A stretch of 64,000 nt of DNA from Bacillus sp. 2205SS5-2 (GTDB lineage Bacteria; Bacillota; Bacilli; Bacillales; Bacillaceae_K). The DNA lies in NCBI RefSeq assembly GCF_037024155.1, contig NZ_JAYKTS010000021.1, forward strand, positions 1 through 64,000. The letters run 5' to 3'. Below the pieces are notes generated by a model. The model searched no databases, had not been told where the DNA came from, and saw only the letters and a program-made list of their open reading frames with translations. Shown piece after piece: positions 52,587 through 61,467 of this stretch (position 1 is its first letter; each line of letters begins with the position of its first letter). The translations under genes and the position numbers were made by a program.

Positions 52587-53078
52587 TTAGTTTAAAAACT
52601 GATTTACCTTTTTACTATCTTCTAGAGACTTTTGTATAAGCTCTTTTAGTTTATCTTCGCTGTCAATTTCACTCAATTCTATTCCATACCATGCTTGTAG
52701 ATTTTCTCTCGTGATTTTATACTCTTCCATACCATCAACCATTTCAAAATTAAAGATTATCCAGTCCACATTTTGTATCAATGTAAAAAGATAGGAGGCA
52801 TTGTTAATAGCTGTTTCATTGTCATTTAATTCTGATCCTATCCAATCATATTTTACAATTAGTCCATATGGTTCTTCTTTAGTTTTAAGTTCTAATCCAC
52901 TAAAATGTTTTGCCCCCTCTAAATTAATAATAGAATTAACTACTGCACTGTTATTACCTATATATGAATCTTTATTTTGAAATAAATCAACATTAATATT
53001 ATTTGAATTTGAATTACAACCACTTAAAAGGAACATTAATAATAAATAAAACAACAAGAATTTAATCACTAGTCTCAA
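52587..53078 (-). CDS. Lipoprotein, DUF4825-like
   Basis: A 163-residue lipoprotein. The signal peptide MRLVIKFLLFYLLLMFLLSG ends at Cys21, followed by a low-complexity Asn/Ser linker. The mature part (VDLFQNKDSYIGNNSAVVNS, LELKTKEEPYGLIVKYDWIG) has the pattern of DUF4825 domains, found in Bacillus anti-sigma-like and lipoprotein genes. The start is a TTG at 53078 with AAGGGGGA upstream; the longer frame to 53162 is rejected on SD grounds. Confidence 0.65.
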   Translation of the reverse strand: MRLVIKFLLFYLLLMFLLSGCNSNSNNINVDLFQNKDSYIGNNSAVVNSIINLEGAKHFSGLELKTKEEPYGLIVKYDWIGSELNDNETAINNASYLFTLIQNVDWIIFNFEMVDGMEEYKITRENLQAWYGIELSEIDSEDKLKELIQKSLEDSKKVNQFLN

Positions 53079-53297
53079 CTTCTTTTCCCCCTTTATAAAA
53101 TAACTATTTGTAAATAGAAGAAAGAAACATCTGGAGCTAAAAAGTCCGACCAACAACTTCAACTGCCTCTAAACCTAAAACCAATCATTTCAAATTTTCA
53201 CCTGTAACCTAATGATTAATTTCACATTCAAGAAGATTATCATGTTCAAGTTATATCCCCTATTAATGGAGTTAGAGGCCCATATCCGGCTGAACCT

Positions 53298-53695
53298 CTA
53301 ATCTCCACAATGTACAGATGGACCAATTACATCATTTTCTGCATAGAAACCTTTATTTCCATTTATCTTCACTTCTTCTTGATTTTCAAGTTCTCCATCA
53401 TAACCAACTGAACTTGAATGAACAATCAGAATAAATATTTCGCCATTTTCACAAGTTAGGTTTGTCTCATATCTAGTTGTTTTGTGTGGGGTTCTAATAT
53501 TTCGTATTCTGTAATAGCTATTGGAAACTCTGTCGGTAATTTTGGTTCAATTCCTTCTTTTTCTAAATTACTTTCAAGCTGGTTGTTGTCATATGTCATT
53601 AAACTGAATCCATTACCATTGTTGCTACAGCCTAGTAGTAGATAAGATGCTGCGATCAGTAAAAAGAAATTTTTTTCATATTGTGAGCCCCTCAT
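53298..53695 (-). pseudogene. Lipoprotein gene with two frameshifts
   Basis: The SD GAGGGG is followed by ATGAAAAAAA, one A short of the frame that reads MKKNFFLLIAASYLLLGCSN (signal peptide and lipobox). The frame then ends early at about 53456. A second frame continues HKTTRYETNLTCENGEIFIL and IVHSSSVGYDGELENQEEVK to the stop at 53298-53300. Two indels, the first at an A-run, split one DUF4367-like protein of about 125 residues. Confidence 0.6.
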
Positions 53696-53819
53696 AAATT
53701 ACTTACGAACAATTGAGTGAAAAGTTTCGATGAATTTCAATAAAACTGTAAGTCTTCCTCCGTTATCCTGCCCGTTTGCCGAAGACTCGAACACACTATT
53801 TTCTCCCACTACCTCACCA

Positions 53820-54550
53820 TCACTTAAACAATTGATATGAATCGTCCTCCCAAATAATAGGAGTGTTTTCTTCATAGATGATACCTTCTAGATGAGTTTT
53901 TGCTAATTGATCTGTAGCATCTTCTTTTGCAAAGAAAATAGCAGAAACTTCATCAAAGTAGCAAGTAAATACAAATCCTCATTCTCATTCTCATTTGTGA
54001 TGGTTGCTGGTCCAGAGGATGAAAAAAGTCTTAATTTGATGTCAGTGTTTATTTCGGTTAATAGATATGTTTCTTTTTCACCTTGTATTGTCAGGTAGTT
54101 AAGATATTTTGCGCCATTTGATGAAAGAATTGAAATGATGTCTTCTATTAAAAATACAGAAAACTCATCCTCCATAGGGTAATATATCTGTTTATCCAGT
54201 ACACTTTCTAACCGTTTAGCCAAATCACCTCGTTGATAAATTTCTCTAACACCAAATCCAAATACACACGCTATTACCGCTTTAGACATTTCACTTATAC
54301 TTTCAAAATTACATTTTTTTCTTAAGAAATCCCAAGATAAAGGGGTGCCATATTTAATAATATCTTCTTTCAGGGGATAGTAATGGTGGGGAGTTTTGCT
54401 TTTCTTTGATTCCCACTCATAGGGCATTTTAATAAAAGGGAAGAAAATCTTTGCAGCGAATATATAACCATTTGGTAATTTACTTAACAATGGTTATTTT
54501 TCAAAGTTATCTCCAATTGGATAGAAAAATTCCATTGGTTTTTTATCCAT
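53820..54550 (-). pseudogene. Gene broken by a nonsense codon and a frameshift
   Basis: An SD-preceded ATG (54550) opens MDKKPMEFFYPIGDNFEK, then hits TAA and resumes in frame as PLLSKLPNGYIFAAKIFFPF. The frame is open to about 53960, where a shift is needed to continue FDEVSAIFFAKEDATDQLAK and THLEGIIYEENTPIIWEDDS to a TGA at 53820. The full protein was about 240 residues. Family not recognised; it has an aromatic-rich N-terminus and ordinary soluble composition. The 195-residue open piece alone is probably not functional. Confidence 0.6.
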
Positions 54551-54704
54551 GATTTATTCCCCTCTCTGTTAGCTATTGAAATTAAATACATTAAAGGTAG
54601 AACTTCCTAGTAAAGATACCTCTTGTAAACAATCCTTCAATAATTGTCCTTAAACATAATACCAATTATTTCAAAAAAACTCAGACCTTACAATCTTTTT
54701 TTGA

Positions 54705-54737
54705 GAGAAAAAGGACGCAATATTGGATAATTGCGCC
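54705..54737 (-). terminator. Terminator of the GNAT gene
   Basis: GGACGCAAT pairs with ATTGCGCCC; the A-run before it serves as T-tract for the minus strand. A diverged version of this block recurs at 63790-63870. Confidence 0.6.
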
Positions 54738-54860
54738 CGTTTGCTGAAGATCCTACTTCTAACAATAATTGAGAAATTGCATACTCTTCTCAGTTATTCG
54801 CACGAACGTAAAAATCAATAGTAAAGGTTTAAGCTAAAGCATCCTCATCATCAATTATCA

Positions 54861-55313
54861 CTAAGAAATGCTCAATTCCTTAAACAAATGAATCTGTCCA
54901 TCTTCAAAATGGTCTTCTTCATATCCCATCTTTTTATATAGTTCAATTGCAGACTCCCATTCTACGTTTGTTTCCAGCACTATTTTTTTATATTTCCTTT
55001 GTTCCGAAAGCCTCTCTAATTCTTCAATCATTTGTTTTGCAAAACCTTTGCCTCGAAATTCCTTTGAAACAGAAATACGAGACATTCTTACGATATCTAT
55101 TCCCTCCGCCAAAAGGCCTCCGGTAGCCACCGGTAAATTCCGAAACGTTCCCAGTAAAAAGATATTTCCGTTTGTCATATATGTTTTATAGATACTTTCC
55201 AGGTCCGGATTGCAATCGGAATCAATCCAGCCAAACCTCTCGTACAAACCTTGCCATATGATTTGCTTCGCCATATATTGAGTCTTTTCATCGATCATAT
55301 GAAATTGCAGCAT
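54861..55313 (-). CDS. GNAT-family N-acetyltransferase
   Basis: A 150-residue acetyltransferase. The strand IFLLGTFRNLPVATGGLLAE, the loop ISVSKEFRGKGFAKQMIEEL (RGKGFA acetyl-CoA motif), and the tail VLETNVEWESAIELYKKMGY all fit the GNAT fold. Its target is unknown. The ATG at 55313 follows GAGGAG; the alternative GTG at 55328 overlaps the SD. Confidence 0.82.
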   Translation of the reverse strand: MLQFHMIDEKTQYMAKQIIWQGLYERFGWIDSDCNPDLESIYKTYMTNGNIFLLGTFRNLPVATGGLLAEGIDIVRMSRISVSKEFRGKGFAKQMIEELERLSEQRKYKKIVLETNVEWESAIELYKKMGYEEDHFEDGQIHLFKELSIS

Positions 55314-55380
55314 ATCTGTTCTCCTCACTATTTTTCCGCATACATACCACCGTGAAATTATGCTTTAGTTCCTTTATAAA

Positions 55381-55403
55381 TGCGCCCTATTCTTTATTAA
55401 AAT
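55381..55403. repeat. Intergenic motif copy (GCGCCCTATTCTTTATTAAA)
   Basis: Directly follows the stop of the NTF2-like gene; related to 56358 (GCCCTATTCTTGAATAAGG). Confidence 0.35.
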
Positions 55404-55772
55404 TTATTTTAGAACAAAACTACAATGTCCTGAAATAACCTTTAATTCATTTTTACCTTTCTGCCAAACCCTTGTATAATACATTTCATCTTCCCTATGT
55501 TCTCCAGCAATGATCGCCTTAACATTAGCCTGTGTAATTGTAACAGCGACATCTTCTAATGGAATTACCTTTTGATTTAAAAATTTAATTTCAGTAATAT
55601 TTACTATCCCTGACCGATGAGACTCAATGTCGTCTTTCTTTGTAGCTATTTGTCCAAAAGGGCTGACAAATGAAAGTTCATCACTGATAAGTCTATCAAG
55701 ATTTTCTACATCTCCATTTACCATAGCTTTCCGTAATCTTTCTTCATATTCACAAATAACATTTTTTTTCAT
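55404..55772 (-). CDS. NTF2-like protein (SnoaL/DUF4440 type)
   Basis: A 122-residue single-domain protein with the NTF2 cone fold. The two N-terminal helices (CEYEERLRKAMVNGDVENLD, RLISDELSFVSPFGQI) are followed by alternating strands ending VWQKGKNELKVISGHCSFVL. Such domains are ligand-binding or steroid-isomerase-like proteins; the role here is unknown. GGGAGAGG precedes the ATG at 55772. Confidence 0.72.
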   Translation of the reverse strand: MKKNVICEYEERLRKAMVNGDVENLDRLISDELSFVSPFGQIATKKDDIESHRSGIVNITEIKFLNQKVIPLEDVAVTITQANVKAIIAGEHREDEMYYTRVWQKGKNELKVISGHCSFVLK

Positions 55773-55991
55773 ATAAATACCTCTCCCTATGTAAAATGTT
55801 CAAACAACTATCACTTCTCCTTGAATTAATATTTTCCTTACGAAAAGTTTATCTTTTCTCAACATAAACATCTAATTTTATTGAAAGATTCCTCAACAAT
55901 ATGGCTCATTTACGGATTAACATATTTTCTCGCAACAATTCCTTAATGGATCTTTCAATTCAGATGTTCTTTTCCTTTTCACTATAAAAAC

Positions 55992-56021
55992 ACCCCTTTA
56001 GATAACCATATCCTCAGGGGT
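55992..56021 (-). terminator. Terminator of the PspC gene
   Basis: ACCCCTTTAGATA pairs with TATCCTCAGGGGT around ACCA; the plus-strand A-run before it becomes Ts on the minus strand. Confidence 0.7.
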
Positions 56022-56107
56022 AAAACCGGACAACTTTTTGAAATTAGCAAGATCTATATCGTCCCTTATTTTTCATTTCACAACCGGGCTATTTATGGGA
56101 TAAGGTA

Positions 56108-56290
56108 TTATAATGACGGAGGACTATCTTGCATTGTATTAACAAGAATTAAATATATAAGTAAATTAGCTGGTAAAAAAAGAAATATTAGCCTAACGCT
56201 CAAAGAAGAAATACCGAAATATTCCGCTATACCTCCACAAACACCACTTATAGACTTATCAGTTCGAGATTTTCTTAACTTATTTTTCAA
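56108..56290 (-). CDS. PspC-domain protein
   Basis: A 60-residue protein with the PspC core: KLRKSRTDKSISGVCGGIAE, then YFGISSLSVRLIFLFLP and one further short hydrophobic segment. PspC proteins are small membrane proteins linked to envelope-stress responses; this one is single-domain as is common in Bacilli. The start is a TTG at 56290, since GGGGGAG lies just upstream; a longer frame starting at 56320 covers that SD. Confidence 0.78.
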   Translation of the reverse strand: MKNKLRKSRTDKSISGVCGGIAEYFGISSLSVRLIFLFLPANLLIYLILVNTMQDSPPSL

Positions 56291-56357
56291 TTCAACTCCC
56301 CCTCTTTCATACAAATCCATTCTTCATATTAGTTAGACGGATATTCAAGTAAATAAG

Positions 56358-56396
56358 TTTCGTTTATTCTGCTAAACTGCCCTATTCTTGAATAAG
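56358..56396. repeat. Intergenic motif copy (CTGCTAAACTGCCCTATTCT)
   Basis: Aligned with the motifs at 52011 and 52530; the right part overlaps the start of the transposase fragment. Confidence 0.4.
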
Positions 56397-56633
56397 GATA
56401 GAGCTAGTGGTCGTTTTTACTTAAGTGCCGAAGAAATCTCTGATATGTACAAATCACTATGGGCGCTTGAGCTATTTTTCAAATGGATCAAACAACATTT
56501 GACCATCAAAAAATTCTACGGTCAAAGTGATTGGGCGATTCATAATCAAGTACTCATCGCACATATTGTATATTGTTTGCATATGCTCGCGCAGCTTGAA
56601 ACGAAAAGTAAGCGTAAATTAGCCGGTTATTAA
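56388..56633 (+). pseudogene. IS4-type transposase C-terminal fragment
   Basis: The 81 codons read SGRFYLSAEEISDMYKSLWA, LELFFKWIKQHLTIKKFYGQ and AIHNQVLIAHIVYCLHMLAQ, the C-terminal part of IS4-family transposases, including the YREK-like segment with the last catalytic glutamate (E in LELFFKW). The start and remaining domains are missing. There is no credible SD. Confidence 0.65.
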
Positions 56634-56961
56634 AAGCAGCAATTTAGAAGCCCTCACGCACCTGGATTCGAAAATAGAAGGAAAAGCTGTACCTTAACAA
56701 AAAAACTGTCTTTGTCTCTACAGCCTAATTGTGAATAAAATCCAAATAGATGGAACCACCATTATTGGAGCGTTTCCTTTTATGGCTGTAATCTTCAAGT
56801 ATAAAAAGATTGAATTTTCCGTAAGTATTCACGCATCACTAGTGATTATAAATAACAAAATCACACCAAAATCATTGTCTACACAAATTATTTTACACCA
56901 TTAATTCTACGATAAAATCAGTGTAATGTTTAATATAAATTCAATAAAAAGCCTTTATATC
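56634..56961. other. Non-coding, probable IS debris
   Basis: No gene or clear repeat. It follows an IS4 fragment and has poly-A and mixed sequence without any repeated end that I can define. Confidence 0.35.
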
Positions 56962-56997
56962 AAAAAACAGACCATTCTGCTAACGCGAAATGGTCTG
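56962..56997 (-). terminator. Terminator of the cupin gene
   Basis: CAGACCATT pairs with AATGGTCTG; the six As to its left give the T-tract for the minus strand gene ending at 57081. Confidence 0.75.
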
Positions 56998-57080
56998 AGA
57001 TTTTACATGTTATTTTAGTTAAAACTCCTCTTGAAGAGAACCCGTTACGTTGGATCAGGTAGCATTTGTTCCATCACGTA

Positions 57081-57422
57081 TTAAATATCTTGAGCATATC
57101 TTTCATCAGGGATTTTACTAAGCATCACATATAGGCTCGTTTGTTGTTCACCATCATTCACAAATGCTAATTCTTCATCACCATGACAAACGATTACATC
57201 ATGTTTTTTCGCTTTCACATCTTTTCCGTCGATCGTAAAAGTCCCTTCCCCGTCTAACACTAGTAAATATACATTCGTTCCTGGATGCTTATGTTTTGGT
57301 AAAGCTTGCGTTGGCGCAAAGTTCAAGACGAATACGGTGCTTTCTCCTTCTTTAAAGAGGATACGTTTTGTAAATCTCTCTTTGCTAAATTCGATATAAT
57401 CTTGTAAATACGATTGTTTCAT
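57081..57422 (-). CDS. Small cupin protein
   Basis: This 113-residue cupin has PKHKHPGTNVYLLVLDGEGTF (two histidines) and the second motif HDVIVCHGDEELAFVNDG (one histidine). The usual glutamate of motif 1 is not evident, so the metal site may be incomplete. The SD AAGGAAG is about 13 bases from the ATG at 57422 and closer to a TTG two codons upstream, so the start is uncertain. Monocistronic. Confidence 0.7.
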   Translation of the reverse strand: MKQSYLQDYIEFSKERFTKRILFKEGESTVFVLNFAPTQALPKHKHPGTNVYLLVLDGEGTFTIDGKDVKAKKHDVIVCHGDEELAFVNDGEQQTSLYVMLSKIPDERYAQDI

Positions 57423-57543
57423 CTTCAATTGCACTTCCTTTTTTGATATTTAGTAGCTTATACAACGATGATACTCTTTCTCAATTAGGAAAGTTGTGAT
57501 TTAAATCACATATGGTATCTTGCTAAAATCATTCTTTAAGAAA

Positions 57544-57706
57544 GGCTGTTTTCGCATACTTTGTTGCTGTAGCATACAAGAAGAATGGAAACACTCTTTT
57601 CCTTCCTCATTTCGGGTTAAAAATGATGCGAAAAGATTCCCGAAGTCAATCTTCATCCCGAATTGAGGGCTAATTCGAAAAACCACTATCTTTGAGAAAA
57701 TAGCCT
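57544..57706 (+). mobile_element. MITE copy 14 (third subfamily)
   Basis: GGCTGTTTTCGCATACTTTG and CACTATCTTTGAGAAAATAGCC ends with flanks TTTAAGAAA and TTTATTAAA (7 of 9). Its interior matches copy 12. Confidence 0.72.
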
Positions 57707-57852
57707 TTATTAAAGCAAATAGAATTTTCTTTACGCCTGATTCTCCTTCAGCCAAAAATTTTATGTCAGTAGAGGATTAGACGATCATTATTTTTCACTC
57801 CCTACTAATCTTGCAAAATTGAATAATTAGATGTGAAGCAGTCTAAATCTTG

Positions 57853-58593
57853 TCATTTCCCACTCCATCGAAAAAACCGAGAAGCTAGTAAAACAGATAC
57901 GACTGAAATGCCTAGTAATACGCCGACTTCTAAACCAAATGATGTAATCGGAGCCTCTGTCCAAGTCCCGCGAAGTAATACGATTACATAATAGAGAGGA
58001 AGAAATTTTGCTACATATTGTAGAACAATCGGCATAAATTCGATTGGAAACGTCGCTCCAGATAAAAACAGCATTAAATTCAAAAATAACGAACTAATTG
58101 CAGCCGCAGATTGCGTATTTTTGGCGAGAGAGGTTAAAAACAAGGCAAATGGAAAAAAAGCCAGAATGCTTATGATTAGCGCTAAAATGGTACTGCCTAG
58201 GTAGGCGGGTAAAGTTAAATCATACATTAACATTCCGAATATCATCAACAACGCAGCTGAAATAAAGAAAATAACCGTTCCTTGAAATGTGTGAGCAGCG
58301 AGTATTTTCCATGGTTGCAATGGAGTTGATTGGTATCGCCTTAGCACTCCGGTTTCCCGGTAGCCCGCTAACACGGTTCCTAGTGTAAAAAAGGAAGTTG
58401 TCACAATATTGACCCCAATCCAAGATGGCACATAAAGCTCTGCAAACGCTACCTTGCTCACGTCTTCTCCGACAAACATCGATCCGAAAAGCCAAATCAT
58501 GACAACAGGGAATAAAAATGTCCAAAACACACTTAGTCTGTCTCGAAAAAACATTTTCGTTTCCAACCCAGCAAGTTTGACAATCGTACTCAT
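57853..58593 (-). CDS. ABC-2 type transporter permease
   Basis: A 246-residue membrane protein with six helices. The N-terminus reads AGLETKMFFRDRLSVFWTFL, then FPVVMIWLFGSMF. TSFFTLGTVLAGYRETGVLR has the cytoplasmic coupling helix, and LFLNLMLFLSGATFPIEFMP and a last helix near the C-terminus complete the fold. It is the permease partner of the ATPase gene upstream, which it overlaps by 4 bp. The pair should export a drug, lipid or polysaccharide; substrate unknown. Confidence 0.85.
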   Translation of the reverse strand: MSTIVKLAGLETKMFFRDRLSVFWTFLFPVVMIWLFGSMFVGEDVSKVAFAELYVPSWIGVNIVTTSFFTLGTVLAGYRETGVLRRYQSTPLQPWKILAAHTFQGTVIFFISAALLMIFGMLMYDLTLPAYLGSTILALIISILAFFPFALFLTSLAKNTQSAAAISSLFLNLMLFLSGATFPIEFMPIVLQYVAKFLPLYYVIVLLRGTWTEAPITSFGLEVGVLLGISVVSVLLASRFFRWSGK

Positions 58594-59501
58594 GCGCTTA
58601 CCTCCTTTTCCAAGTATTGAACAAATAAATCATCCAGCGTGCCCTTTTCAAACTGAAAATTCGTGAGACTAATCCCTCTATTTTGACAGTATTGAAAAAT
58701 ATGATACGCTGTCGTTTGATGGTCATCACTATACACTTTAAACACAGCGTCTTCAGTTTCCACCCTAACGACACCCGGCAAAGATCGTAGGTAATCCGAC
58801 TCCAAACCAGCACTTTCAAATGAAAGAAAATGAACTCCAAAATTCTTTAATAATTCTCGTGGACTATCAAGTGCCTTCAACTGTCCAGAATAGATCATGG
58901 CCACGCGATCACAAAGCTTTTCGGCTTCTTCCATGTAGTGTGTCGTAATAACGATCGTGCATCCCTTGTCTCGCAATAATTTGATCATCGACCACATTTC
59001 TCTCCGTGCATGGGGATCTAACCCCATACTTGGCTCATCCAAAAACAATATTTCAGGTTGATGTAGAGTTGCCAGTGCGATTGTCACACGCTGCTTCCAT
59101 CCTCCAGACAAATCCTCAAAGTACACCGACAACTTTTCGGTTAAATTAAATAACTCAATCACATACTCTGTCTGCGTAGATTGTGGGTAAAACGAAGAAA
59201 ACAAATCTAAGGCTTCCTTTACTTTCATTTTCTTTTGAATGGACGTCGATTGAAATTGAACTCCTATTCTCTGGTTTAACTGTCTTAATTGTTTAATAGG
59301 ATTCAACCCGAGTACCTCAATTTCCCCTTGATCCGGTTTCAAAAGTCCTTCAAGCATTTCAAGCGTGGTTGTTTTACCGGCACCATTGGGCCCAATAATG
59401 CCAAAAACCTCTCCTTTTTCCACATTAAATGTCAGATTTTTCACAGCTTGCACACTACCAAATGTTTTGGTTAATTCTTTTACTTTAATAACATAATCCA
59501 T
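58590..59501 (-). CDS. ABC transporter ATP-binding subunit
   Basis: A 303-residue ATPase. Walker A is GPNGAGKTTT, the Q-loop is GVQFQSTSI, the signature is DLSGGWKQRV, Walker B is ILFLDEPSMGLDP and the switch is TTHYMEEAEKLCD. The C-terminal ~80 residues are the usual extension of DrrA-like exporters. Strong SD GAGGAGGAG before the ATG at 59501. Pairs with the permease downstream as a two-gene operon. Regulator unknown, but the palindrome at 59723 is a candidate operator. Confidence 0.88.
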   Translation of the reverse strand: MDYVIKVKELTKTFGSVQAVKNLTFNVEKGEVFGIIGPNGAGKTTTLEMLEGLLKPDQGEIEVLGLNPIKQLRQLNQRIGVQFQSTSIQKKMKVKEALDLFSSFYPQSTQTEYVIELFNLTEKLSVYFEDLSGGWKQRVTIALATLHQPEILFLDEPSMGLDPHARREMWSMIKLLRDKGCTIVITTHYMEEAEKLCDRVAMIYSGQLKALDSPRELLKNFGVHFLSFESAGLESDYLRSLPGVVRVETEDAVFKVYSDDHQTTAYHIFQYCQNRGISLTNFQFEKGTLDDLFVQYLEKEVSA

Positions 59502-59722
59502 CGCTACTCCTCCTCTAAAAATACTCAGTATCTGAAAAACGGGAATAGACTATTTATCTACTAACTAATTCCTCTAGTCCCTCATCATTTCAATATAGTC
59601 CTAGTTTTCTCCATTCCTCTATATACATTCACTTTCTATAATCGCTCTAGTAGTATGAACTATTCTTATGTATGGATAAGTTGTATCTATTTACCAGTTT
59701 ATCATTTTTTTGTTGTTGTCTA

Positions 59723-59736
59723 CATCTATATAGATG
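59723..59736. promoter_or_regulatory. 14-bp perfect palindrome upstream of the ABC operon
   Basis: CATCTATATAGATG lies ~220 bases before the ATPase start in a region without a gene (59502-59797). It is a plausible site for a GntR- or PadR-type repressor, but no regulator gene is adjacent. Confidence 0.35.
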
Positions 59737-59797
59737 ATGTTTTTTAGAATTTTTCAAATGAATTGTATGTGATTGAGGGATGATGAATTCAAAACAA

Positions 59798-59831
59798 GGA
59801 AGGAAAATCTACATGAACAGATTTTCCTTCC
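59798..59831. terminator. Terminator of the APH-like gene
   Basis: GGAAGGAAAATCT pairs with AGATTTTCCTTCC; T-rich tails follow in both directions, more strongly on the plus strand. Confidence 0.78.
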
Positions 59832-59872
59832 CTAATCTTTTTTCATTCTTTATTACGTTTATGGAATCGAGA

Positions 59873-60802
59873 TCAACTCAATTCTTCACAAGTAATCCTT
59901 CTAATTTCTCTAATTTTAAAATTAATGATGTTTTTAATCTTCTCTTCTGATGTATAGCCTTGAAAAAATTTCTCTATTTCCCAAGCTAACATCATTGTAG
60001 AATGGTCTATGTACATATAATGTAAATCTCGTCTGTAGTCAACACTGTTAATATGGAGGTTATAGTTTTTTAGAATTTTTCTATATGACTCACTTACGTA
60101 TTGAACCAATTCTGAATCATATAGATCTTGCAACAGTATCGTTATGTCTCTAAGCGGGGATCCGGTAGCTGCCCACTCCCAATCAATAAACCAAATTTCT
60201 TCATCATGTAAAAATATGTTTTCAAAATGGGGATCTCCATGAGTGATGACTGAAGGGCTTCTTTGCTGATAATTAGTTATATCTAATTGCACATAAGAAT
60301 CTTCTATTGTTTTAATCCAATCCAAATTTGTCCAATGGTTCTGAGAAAATAACCTATTTATTTGTTCCAAACACCATTCGTACCATTCAGAGGTAATTTG
60401 ATGGCTTGGTAATTCGTTTGTCATTTGACTATAATTAACACTATGTAGTTCTGCTAATCTATGTAAAATACAATCCATTAGTTTTCGCTTATTCTTCTTA
60501 GATAGGAGCTCAAAATCCTTTTTGATAGGTGATCTTAAATCACTCATAAGTATAGCTTCAGGTGAAGAATCCCACACTTTCACCAATTTGCTGAACGGTT
60601 TAATATAGTCCGATAAAATCGAATAAATATCTATTTCATTATTTCGATCAGTTGCAAATTCTTTATATATATAGCTAGATGTTTGGTTCTCTTCATCAAG
60701 GACCTTAATTCTTTCTATTCTTCCTGCGTGAGCACCATTAATAACCTCTCTATTTAGGAGCTTCAAGTTTCTCTCGAATACTATTTGTTCTATATGTGAC
60801 AT
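59873..60802 (-). CDS. Aminoglycoside phosphotransferase-family kinase
   Basis: A 309-residue small-molecule kinase. The catalytic loop VITHGDPHFENIFLHD (D190, N195) and IWFIDWEWA (D207) are the Brenner motif and metal site of APH/choline-kinase-like enzymes. The N-lobe has the YIYKEFATDR lysine region. It may phosphorylate an aminoglycoside, macrolide, choline or sugar. Resistance is possible but unproven; there are no resistance cassettes around it. Strong SD GGAGGA before the ATG. 60803-60854 contains only its leader. Confidence 0.8.
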   Translation of the reverse strand: MSHIEQIVFERNLKLLNREVINGAHAGRIERIKVLDEENQTSSYIYKEFATDRNNEIDIYSILSDYIKPFSKLVKVWDSSPEAILMSDLRSPIKKDFELLSKKNKRKLMDCILHRLAELHSVNYSQMTNELPSHQITSEWYEWCLEQINRLFSQNHWTNLDWIKTIEDSYVQLDITNYQQRSPSVITHGDPHFENIFLHDEEIWFIDWEWAATGSPLRDITILLQDLYDSELVQYVSESYRKILKNYNLHINSVDYRRDLHYMYIDHSTMMLAWEIEKFFQGYTSEEKIKNIINFKIREIRRITCEELS

Positions 60803-60854
60803 AAATCATTCCTCCTTAGTTTTGACTTTATTGGGTAACCAATGGCAGATTTTT

Positions 60855-61055
60855 TTACGATTGGATGAAACCTTTAAAATATGTAAGTAGATTGGCAATT
60901 ATTATGAAAAGTACAGCTAAAGTAAAGAATGAAATAAAGAAATAACCAAAATATCTAAGCGGCTTCGGCAACTTTTTTATATTTGCATCAGTCGGATACC
61001 CTTCGATATTACGCAAATATTCAATTGCATCATTCATAGGTTTCCTTTCAGACAT
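60855..61055 (-). CDS. Small single-helix membrane protein, unknown
   Basis: A 66-residue protein with a soluble N-terminal part (MSERKPMNDAIEYLRNIEGY) and one C-terminal membrane helix (FGYFFISFFTLAVLFIIIAN) ending in a short tail. No family recognised. The ATG at 61055 has AAGGAGG eight bases upstream, which rules out the longer frame to 61100. Confidence 0.65.
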   Translation of the reverse strand: MSERKPMNDAIEYLRNIEGYPTDANIKKLPKPLRYFGYFFISFFTLAVLFIIIANLLTYFKGFIQS

Positions 61056-61467
61056 GATAGCCCTCCTTAGTAAAAATGCTAGTCTACTCCTTCTTACCAA
61101 TTATTTCAAATCACTTGATTTAACTCAAGGTTTATCCTAAAAAAAGCTCATTTTTTTAAGGGTAAACTCCCTACTATGGAACATTGCGACGATTTTTATA
61201 TTATTTAGTAGAATACTCGATCACCGATAATGGGCAAACCGTAGTATCAATAATAAAAATCATGCATGAATGAGGACCAAGTCTGCTTCAGAGAAAACGT
61301 TTCCCTGTCGTGGCCTTACACCAGCTTCGAAAAAATACCCCTTACGGCAAGATCCTGCCGATAAAAGTAGAATTTATTGGATTAGCCTTATATTTCCGTT
61401 CAGTTTATACTGTAAAATGTCTCTAAAGAATTCTTTTCAATCTAGAAAATGATCGGTGGAATTTTTC
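61056..61467. other. Intergenic, no gene
   Basis: No supported gene or promoter. A short hairpin CGGCA-AGATCC-TGCCG lies near 61341-61356. Poly-A tracts and short decayed frames are the rest. Confidence 0.35.

Noticed and set aside
50325-56396. Integron with attC sites
   Set aside because: No tyrosine integrase, no core-site pairs, and the motifs look like short terminators or relics.
57501-57755. Minus-strand 84-codon frame
   Set aside because: It is a translation of MITE copy 14 and its flanks.
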